Below, piece by piece: positions 1 through 4,568 of a stretch of 6,120 bases of DNA; positions within the stretch are counted from its first letter, which is position 1, and each line of letters begins with the position of its first letter. Made by a program: the position numbers and the translations under genes. Under the pieces are notes generated by a model, which saw only the letters and a list, made by a program, of their open reading frames with translations, made no database searches and was not told the DNA's origin. Origin of the DNA: Actinomycetes bacterium (GTDB lineage: Bacteria > Actinomycetota > Acidimicrobiia > Acidimicrobiales > RAAP-2); assembly GCA_021805305.1 (NCBI GenBank), contig JAJZFO010000343.1, forward strand, positions 1-6,120, in the 5' to 3' direction.

Positions 1-1
1 A

Positions 2-265
2 CGACTGCGCGCCGAGGTCAATCTGGCCGCCAGTAACGGGCTCTACCTGGTCCTGCTCTTGACGTCGGGCATCGTGGTGCCCCTCAGCTCGATGCCGGGC
101 GCGGTGCGCCACCTGGCCCTCTGGCTACCCTCGGGCGCGATGGCGGACGCGTTGCACCACGTGCTCGGTGGCGCGGGCCCGTTCAACGCCGTCGACTGGT
201 GGTCCCTCGGTCTCTGGGCCCTGGCGGCCCCGGTGCTCGCCACGCGCACCTTCCGCTTCGACTGA
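2..265 (+). CDS. ABC-2 type transporter permease, C-terminal fragment
   Basis: An open frame enters from the left edge and ends at TGA 263-265, giving 87 visible residues. It would be the last part of the membrane subunit of an ABC exporter. The visible part starts with a short polar stretch (RAEVNLAASNG), followed by a hydrophobic helix (LYLVLLLTSGIVVPLSSM) and then the segment ALWLPSGAMADAL. A final helix (WWSLGLWALAAPVLA) leads to a short basic tail ending RTFRFD. The pattern of helix, conserved proline-rich loop, amphipathic segment and terminal helix is typical of ABC-2 permease C-termini. ABC exporter genes lie beside ctaA and ctaB in several actinobacteria, including mycobacteria, which supports the call. 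Substrate and exact family cannot be told from this fragment. The ATPase gene would be expected upstream, outside the window. Confidence 0.72.
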   Translation, partial: RLRAEVNLAASNGLYLVLLLTSGIVVPLSSMPGAVRHLALWLPSGAMADALHHVLGGAGPFNAVDWWSLGLWALAAPVLATRTFRFD

Positions 266-284
266 GTCGGGGCGACCGACCGGA
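266..284. terminator. Possible small bidirectional terminator hairpin
   Basis: The 19-bp gap between the convergent stop codons of the ABC permease and the thioredoxin-like gene contains GTCGG (266-270), loop GGCGA, and CCGAC (276-280), a perfect 5-bp GC-rich stem. There is no T-run on either strand, so a classical intrinsic terminator is not shown. The position exactly between two converging genes is the main support. Confidence 0.35.
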
Positions 285-872
285 CTACGCGTTGAGGGCG
301 GCGACTCCCGCGGCGAAGGCCGACGGCGTTATCGCCCCGATGGTCATGCTCTGCACGACACCCTTACCCGTCACGAAGATGGTGTCGGGGATCCCCGACA
401 GGAGAAAACGGCCGTAGACGGTGGCCTGGGGATCGGAGATCGCGGTGAGGCTCACGTGATTCTGCCGCAAGAACGCCGTCGCCTTCGTGGGGGTGTCCTG
501 CACGTCCACGCCCAGGAGCGCCACGTGGCCGAGGCGGTGACTGGCCAGGTACCGCGAGAGCGCGGGGAATTCCTGTCGACACGGCGTGCACCAACTGGCG
601 AAGACGACGACGACGGTGGGGTGACCGCTGTCCCACGGGGCGGCGACCGTCGTGCCGCGCAGCCCCGTCTGCGACCACGGCGCCAGCGTCGTGCCCACCA
701 GTGCGGGCGGCGGCGTAGAAGAACCCTTGACCGCGCCCCCGGTGAGGAGTGAGACCACGACGATGAGCGCCACCGCGATCGCCGCCCCGAGACCAATGGA
801 GACGAACATCATTGGTGAGGGGTGACCGCGCCCCGGCGACGCGGCGGGGTCAGTGACTTCGAACGAGGACAT
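285..872 (-). CDS. Membrane-anchored TlpA/ResA-like thioredoxin-fold protein
   Basis: This 195-residue protein has a short cytoplasmic N-terminus, one signal-anchor helix at about residues 21-43, a Pro/Ser/Thr linker, and a thioredoxin-fold domain facing outward. The active site is W-C-T-P-C with cysteines 95 and 98, preceded by a hydrophobic strand (PTVVVVFASW). The TlpA-type segment LLGVDVQDTP follows. The probable cis-proline is in SGIPD (Pro162). TlpA/ResA proteins are thiol-disulfide oxidoreductases used in cytochrome c maturation or in preparing the copper site of cytochrome oxidase. The gene follows ctaB and overlaps it by 23 bases, so the two are probably co-transcribed. The ATG at 872 is preferred over the tandem ATGs at 812 and 809 because it puts Arg15 before the membrane helix. 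Neither start has a clear Shine-Dalgarno. The fold is secure; the client protein is inference. Confidence 0.87.
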   Translation of the reverse strand: MSSFEVTDPAASPGRGHPSPMMFVSIGLGAAIAVALIVVVSLLTGGAVKGSSTPPPALVGTTLAPWSQTGLRGTTVAAPWDSGHPTVVVVFASWCTPCRQEFPALSRYLASHRLGHVALLGVDVQDTPTKATAFLRQNHVSLTAISDPQATVYGRFLLSGIPDTIFVTGKGVVQSMTIGAITPSAFAAGVAALNA

Positions 873-1764
873 CGACGGCCATGGCGACGAAGAGGGCGGT
901 GAGGTACGTGATGGAGAAGTGAAAGAGGCGCATCGCCTCGGCGACGTCGGCCTGGTCGGCGCGCGCGTGACGGTAGAGCCGCCACGCGTAGAAGGTGAAC
1001 ATCGCCCCCAGTACCGTCGCCGACAGCGCGTAGATCCACCCGAGGTGCGCGATGGGACCAATCCACATCGTCACCATCCACAACACGACGGAGTAGACGA
1101 GGATCTCGAGCGTGGTGCGCCGCAGGGAGGCCACCACCGGCATCATCGGAACGTTGGCGGCGGCGTAGTCGTCGCGGTAGCGCACGGCCAGCGCCCAGAA
1201 GTGCGGCGGGGTCCAGATGAAGATGACGACGAAGAGCAACACGGGCGTCCAACTGAGGTTGTTCGTCACCGCGGACCACCCGATCAACACCGGTACCGCG
1301 CCCGCGGCCCCACCGATGACGATGTTCTGCTTCGAGCGTCGCTTGAGCCACATCGTGTAAATCCCGACGTAGAAGGCCGTCGCGGCCATGGCCAACCACG
1401 CCGAGAGCACGTTGACGAAGGTGGCCAGCACGAGGAAGGACAACCCCTCGAGACCCAGCGCGAAGATTGCGGCGGCGCGCGGCGTCATCACCCCGGTCAC
1501 CAGGGGACGATTCTTCGTGCGGTCCATGATGGCGTCGATGTCGCGGTCGTAGACCATGTTGAGGGCGTTGGCGCCCCCCGCCGCGAGGGTCCCGCCCACC
1601 AGCGTGGCGACGATGAGCCAAAAGCCCGGGACCCCGCGGTCCGCCACCACCATGGTGGGCAGCGTGGTCACGAGCAAGAGTTCGATGATGCGCGGCTTGG
1701 TCAGCGCCACGTAGCCCTTTACCGTCGCCGACGTAGTGCGTGAAAGAGGAGCGACGAGGGACAC
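850..1764 (-). CDS. ctaB: Protoheme IX farnesyltransferase (heme O synthase)
   Basis: CtaB transfers a farnesyl group from farnesyl diphosphate to heme b, giving heme O, the precursor of heme A. It is a polytopic membrane prenyltransferase of the UbiA superfamily. The 304-residue length is normal. Near the N-terminus is the family segment ALTKPRIIELLLVTTLP. The first diphosphate-binding motif is N69-x3-D73-x3-D77, followed by M-x-RT-x-x-RPL (residues 80-88). The family signature TPPHFWALA lies at 185-193, followed by the second conserved polar region YRDDYAAANVPMMPV. The start is GTG at 1764-1762; seven bases upstream lies TAGACT, a good minus-10 match, suggesting a leaderless mRNA. The gene is divergent from ctaA, whose enzyme uses its product, and is followed by the overlapping thioredoxin-like gene. 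No key residue appears to be missing. Confidence 0.97.
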   Translation of the reverse strand: MSLVAPLSRTTSATVKGYVALTKPRIIELLLVTTLPTMVVADRGVPGFWLIVATLVGGTLAAGGANALNMVYDRDIDAIMDRTKNRPLVTGVMTPRAAAIFALGLEGLSFLVLATFVNVLSAWLAMAATAFYVGIYTMWLKRRSKQNIVIGGAAGAVPVLIGWSAVTNNLSWTPVLLFVVIFIWTPPHFWALAVRYRDDYAAANVPMMPVVASLRRTTLEILVYSVVLWMVTMWIGPIAHLGWIYALSATVLGAMFTFYAWRLYRHARADQADVAEAMRLFHFSITYLTALFVAMAVDVLVRSH

Positions 1765-1807
1765 GGCGCCTAGTCTACGAGGCCGTAGAAATACCTAGGC
1801 TGTCGGG
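1765..1807. promoter_or_regulatory. Divergent promoter region between ctaB and ctaA
   Basis: These 43 bp separate two GTG start codons facing away from each other. On the plus strand TAGGCT (1796-1801) lies six bases before the ctaA GTG. On the minus strand TAGACT (1777-1772) lies seven bases before the ctaB GTG. Both fit the actinobacterial TANNNT minus-10 element placed for transcription to begin at the start codon, that is, leaderless mRNAs. Neither start has a convincing Shine-Dalgarno, which agrees. No clear minus-35 boxes are visible. A perfect 6-bp inverted repeat, GCCTAG (1768-1773) and CTAGGC (1795-1800), overlaps both minus-10 regions and could be an operator. Confidence 0.55.
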
Positions 1808-2746
1808 GTGACGACTTCCTCCCGGCTCGAGCTCAGCCCCCCGGTGTTTCGGTGGTTCGCCTTCGCGGCCTTCCTCTCCATGATCATAATTATCCTGACT
1901 GGAGCGGCTGTTCGACTGACCGGATCGGGTCTGGGGTGTCCCGATTGGCCGACGTGTTTCAAGCACGCCTACGCCAGCGGTTGGACCATCCACTCCAAGA
2001 TCGAGTTCGCCAACCGTCTCGTCACCGTCACCCTGGTGGTCGTGACCTTCGTGGTGTTCCTGGCGTCCTTCGCCCGGCGCCCACGGCGGCGCGACCTGTC
2101 GGTACTCGCGGCCGCCTTGATTCTGGGCGTGGTCCTCGACGCCGGCCTCGGCGCCTACGTCGTGTACTCCAAGCTCAACCCCTGGCTCGTCTCCCTGCAC
2201 CTCCTGCTCTCACTGGCGATGGTCGTGGTATCGGCCCACCTCTATCACCGTTCCAAGTACGTCTACGGCCCGGGGTCGCGCGCGGACGTGCGAGACCGTC
2301 ACTTCCTCGCGGTGGCGCGATTCATGTGGGTGCCCTTCGCCCTCTTATTGGTGACCGGGACGATGACCACGGGGTCGGGGCCCCACGCCGGAGGTTCTCA
2401 GGGTCAGTTGGAAGCGCGACGCCTCCCCTTCGCCTTCTCGTCGGCGGCGTGGGTCCATTCGGTCGCCGCGACGCTCTTCGTCGGACTGGTCGTGGGCCTG
2501 CTCCTCGCGATCTGGCGGACGTCGGCGCCGGCTCCCCTGCAGCTCGGCGTGCGTCGCCTCGCGATCATCGCACTGGTCCAAGCCGCCATCGGCGTGAGTC
2601 AGTACCTCACCCACGTGCCCGCGGTACTCGTCGAACTCCACGTCGCGGGGGCCACGTCACTCACGATCGGTGTGACCCAATTTCACCTTCGCCAAACCGC
2701 CCACGACCGCGAGCCGAGCATCGCGAAAAAGGTCGCCGTCGCATGA
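1808..2746 (+). CDS. ctaA: Heme A synthase (CtaA/COX15 family)
   Basis: CtaA oxidises the C8 methyl of heme O to a formyl group, producing heme A for aa3-type oxidases. The 312-residue protein has eight predicted membrane helices, at about 17-37, 67-88, 97-119, 127-147, 168-188, 212-235, 247-267 and 273-295. The first loop carries the signature VRLTGSGLGCPDWPTC, with Cys44 and Cys50 as the probable redox pair. Conserved histidines are His131 (SLHLLL), His217 (WVHSVAA) and His278 (ELHVAGA), and Glu66 lies in IEFANRL. The signature TGTMTTGSGPHAGG is at 183-196. By my alignment, the position of the Bacillus CtaA ligand His60 is Asn69 here, with His62 nearby; I recall mycobacterial CtaA having the same EF-x-NR form. 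The start is GTG at 1808, with a minus-10-like box six bases before it. It is divergent from ctaB and upstream of the cytochrome b operon, with no obvious terminator between. Confidence 0.96.
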   Translation: MTTSSRLELSPPVFRWFAFAAFLSMIIIILTGAAVRLTGSGLGCPDWPTCFKHAYASGWTIHSKIEFANRLVTVTLVVVTFVVFLASFARRPRRRDLSVLAAALILGVVLDAGLGAYVVYSKLNPWLVSLHLLLSLAMVVVSAHLYHRSKYVYGPGSRADVRDRHFLAVARFMWVPFALLLVTGTMTTGSGPHAGGSQGQLEARRLPFAFSSAAWVHSVAATLFVGLVVGLLLAIWRTSAPAPLQLGVRRLAIIALVQAAIGVSQYLTHVPAVLVELHVAGATSLTIGVTQFHLRQTAHDREPSIAKKVAVA

Positions 2747-2821
2747 GCCGGCGCCCTGGGACGTATGGCCCTATCGTACGTTTTGAGTCTTAAGACAAAC
2801 TTATGTTTCAGGAGGTGCGTT
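2747..2821 (+). promoter_or_regulatory. Probable promoter/operator region of the cytochrome b operon
   Basis: This 75-bp gap is clearly more AT-rich than its surroundings and is packed with symmetry. It contains a perfect 10-bp palindrome GTCTTAAGAC (2787-2796), then AAAC-TTAT-GTTT (2797-2808), and CGTACG (2775-2780). TANNNT boxes that could serve as minus-10 elements occur at 2772 (TATCGT), 2777 (TACGTT) and 2802 (TATGTT). The last would leave a very short leader, so one of the first two is more likely. TTGAGT at 2783 resembles a minus-35 box but is poorly spaced from any minus-10. The gap ends in a strong Shine-Dalgarno, AGGAGGT (2810-2816). The promoter is inferred, and the palindromes are directly visible. 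Confidence 0.45.
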
Positions 2822-3004
2822 ATGGCACAAGGCTGGGGCCTAGGGGCCCTTATTAATCTCGACCACTATGGCCACTACATACAGTGGCACGTCATTCAGA
2901 TCAGTGTCGGGAATCTCATCGTTATGGTCCTCATGGTCGCGACCTTCGTCGCGGCCCTGTTGGCACCATTTCCGGGTCGGCGTAATCGAAAGGGAGCCAA
3001 GTGA
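2822..3004 (+). CDS. Small single-helix membrane protein of the cytochrome b operon
   Basis: This 60-residue protein has no function I can assign. The N-terminal 23 residues are aromatic and histidine-rich (LDHYGHYIQWHV, with His15, His18 and His23). One membrane helix follows at about 24-48, and the tail is strongly basic (RRNRKGAK), so the C-terminus should be cytoplasmic and the N-terminus outside. The ATG at 2822 is chosen because AGGAGGT lies six bases upstream of it; an upstream in-frame ATG at 2765 has no such site. Its stop overlaps the cytochrome b start as GTGA (3001-3004), implying coupled translation and probably a subunit role in the same complex. Codon choice is less GC-biased than in the neighbours, including a rare ATA at Ile20. 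Small one-helix subunits are common in bc- and b6f-type complexes, but no homology to PetG, PetL, PetM or PetN is evident. Confidence 0.8.
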   Translation: MAQGWGLGALINLDHYGHYIQWHVIQISVGNLIVMVLMVATFVAALLAPFPGRRNRKGAK

Positions 3005-3627
3005 GTACCGATATTGATCGCCAGTGGACCTCGCGGATCCGCCACAACGTGGTGGACAAGTTGCCGCCGGACAAGCTCCTACCCGACACTCAGCCGGCCT
3101 ACGTCGCCTCGTGGATCTACGTCTTCGGCGTGACGACCATCGCGGCCCTGGGCGTCGTCATCTTGACGGGCATCATCCTGGCCCTCGACGGACCGCAGTG
3201 GTGGCACTCGTCCTCCCTCGGTCACTTCGTCAACTCGATGCACCTGTGGAGCGTGGAGATCTTCTTCTTCGCCATGGTCGTGCACCTGTGGGGCAAGTTC
3301 TCGATGGCCGCCTGGCGCGGCGGGCGTTCCCTGACCTGGGTCACCGGTGCGGTGACGTTCATGGCGTCGATCCTGGCGGGCTTCACGGGGTACGTGAGCC
3401 AGACCAACTTCGACTCTCAGTGGATTGCCACCCAGGCCAAGGACGGCATCAACTCCACGGGCGGCGGCGCGTTCTTTAACGTGCTCAACCTCGGTCAGAT
3501 GCTCATGTGGCACATCGTGCTCCTGCCCCTCGCCGCCGTGGTCTTGACCGCCCTGCACGTGATCATGGTGCGCGTCAAGGGCGTCGTGCCCCCCTTCGAA
3601 GACGCGACGACGGAGGTGTCGGCATGA
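3001..3627 (+). CDS. Four-helix diheme cytochrome b, b6-like, N-terminal-domain only
   Basis: This 208-residue protein matches the N-terminal half of cytochrome b (cytochrome b6). Helices are at about 36-62 (A), 81-104 (B), 111-132 (C) and 167-192 (D). Heme ligands are His81/His95 in helix B and His171/His186 in helix D, which would bind two b hemes across the membrane. The 14 residues between the helix D ligands match cytochrome b6; bc1-type cytochrome b has 13. The segment RSLTWVTGAV (109-118) closely matches the conserved b6 stretch before helix C. The usual PW after helix C is absent (GYVSQTNFDSQW), the cd loop is about ten residues shorter than in b6, and there is no cysteine to attach heme cn. 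The start is GTG at 3001, with AGGGAG four bases upstream. It is coupled to both neighbours by 4-bp overlaps. Heme binding is well supported; the reaction is unknown. Confidence 0.9.
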   Translation: MSTDIDRQWTSRIRHNVVDKLPPDKLLPDTQPAYVASWIYVFGVTTIAALGVVILTGIILALDGPQWWHSSSLGHFVNSMHLWSVEIFFFAMVVHLWGKFSMAAWRGGRSLTWVTGAVTFMASILAGFTGYVSQTNFDSQWIATQAKDGINSTGGGAFFNVLNLGQMLMWHIVLLPLAAVVLTALHVIMVRVKGVVPPFEDATTEVSA

Positions 3628-4565
3628 CGAAGAAGGCCTTTCGACCCGACGTCGACGCCCCCGAGTACAAGGGTGCCTACGTCCCCTACGACATCATCAA
3701 GGAGGGCGCCATCGCCGTCTTGGTGGTGTTCATCCTCACCGCCGCCCTCGCCCTGGTCTTCAGTTCACCCGACGAGAAGGCCATCACCATCAAGACCTGG
3801 TCGAACGCGGACGCCGTGGACTTCGCCCAGACCGCCGGTGACGAACTCGCCGGCACGTCGGCCGTGGCCGGTTACGGGGCGCCCTACAACAGCAACGGCA
3901 CCAGCCAGCACTGGGGATTCCTCTCGCCCGAGAAGTGGGTGGGCGTGCACATCCCGATCAACACCTCGCAGGACTTCGTCATCGACCCCCTGTCCGCGCA
4001 GCCGGCCCAGCCGGCCCTGACCGCGGCGTTGAACCAGTGGAAGTCGGCGTCGAGCACGGTCCAGACCGCGTGGGCCGACGCCTTCAACAAGGCGGAGCCG
4101 AACTTGACGTTCGTCAACAACCGGGTGATCATCCCCACCAAGGCCGCCGGACCCATCCCGGTCCTCCTCAACTACGAGACCCAAATGGCCCGTAGCGGGG
4201 CCCTGGACCAGGCGTTGGTGACCCAGAACGGCTTCTACACCACCAACTACACCAAGCCCCTCCTGTTCCTCTCCGACGGTACGTACTTCGCCGGCCTGGC
4301 GAACAAGCAGCACCTGTTGGGCAGCCAGTGGGGAATGATGAACGAGACCGGTCAATACCCCGGTCAGGCGTGGCTGTGGCTCTACACCTTCTGGTACCAG
4401 GTCAAGCCGTGGAGCACCAGTGCCAGCGGTGACTTCCTGGTGTGGGGCACGATGATGATCCTCACCGCCCTGATGGTGCTCGTGCCCTTCATCCCGGGTC
4501 TGCGCTCGATACCGCGCAAGATCAAGATCTACCGCATCATCTGGCGCGAGCACTACGCCCAGTAG
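3624..4565 (+). CDS. Cytochrome b-associated membrane protein with large extracytoplasmic domain
   Basis: This 313-residue protein has no function I can assign with confidence. A basic N-terminus precedes a helix at 24-46. A hydrophilic region of roughly 200 residues follows (47-248), then an aromatic stretch AWLWLYTFWYQVKPW (249-263), a strong helix at 271-292 and a basic tail (LRSIPRKIKIYRIIWREHY). The charge pattern puts both ends inside and the large region outside. There is no cysteine, so no c-type heme or iron-sulfur motif. Prominent conserved-looking segments are YTKPLLFLSDGTYF (209-222) and LLGSQWGMMNETG (231-243). The ATG at 3624 overlaps the cytochrome b stop as ATGA, with GGAGG seven bases upstream. 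The position after a b6-like protein suggests a replacement for subunit IV: the end, with PF followed by a basic Arg/Pro stretch, faintly recalls subunit IV helices, but PEWY is missing. I have an impression of related actinobacterial proteins next to similar cytochromes b, unverified. Confidence 0.85.
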   Translation: MTKKAFRPDVDAPEYKGAYVPYDIIKEGAIAVLVVFILTAALALVFSSPDEKAITIKTWSNADAVDFAQTAGDELAGTSAVAGYGAPYNSNGTSQHWGFLSPEKWVGVHIPINTSQDFVIDPLSAQPAQPALTAALNQWKSASSTVQTAWADAFNKAEPNLTFVNNRVIIPTKAAGPIPVLLNYETQMARSGALDQALVTQNGFYTTNYTKPLLFLSDGTYFAGLANKQHLLGSQWGMMNETGQYPGQAWLWLYTFWYQVKPWSTSASGDFLVWGTMMILTALMVLVPFIPGLRSIPRKIKIYRIIWREHYAQ

Positions 4566-4568
4566 TCG

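Noticed and set aside
168..752. A 194-codon plus-strand frame opposite the thioredoxin-like gene
   Set aside because: The product is arginine/glycine-rich with no motif, overlaps the end of the ABC permease and lies antisense to a gene with a clear WCTPC active site.
873..1061. A longer N-terminus for the thioredoxin-like protein, starting at 1061
   Set aside because: The added 63 residues are Arg/Ser/Pro-rich, overlap ctaB extensively in another frame and would precede the signal anchor; the overlap explains the open frame.
853..1743. A 296-codon open frame on the plus strand opposite ctaB
   Set aside because: Its product is low-complexity, rich in Arg, His, Asp and Glu, and is a mirror of GC-rich codons in a confidently identified ctaB on the other strand.
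2765..2821. An upstream in-frame ATG for the small membrane protein
   Set aside because: It would translate the AT-rich promoter-like leader and bypass the strong AGGAGGT placed ideally for the ATG at 2822.
3507..3623. An earlier start for the 313-aa protein inside the cytochrome b gene
   Set aside because: The extra residues are an out-of-frame reading of helix D of the cytochrome; the ATG at 3624 has GGAGG and an ATGA overlap.
3924..3938. SPEKW in the 313-aa protein as a PEWY-type quinol-oxidation motif
   Set aside because: It lies in the soluble external region, away from the membrane helices, and lacks the aromatic tyrosine and the helical context of the true motif.
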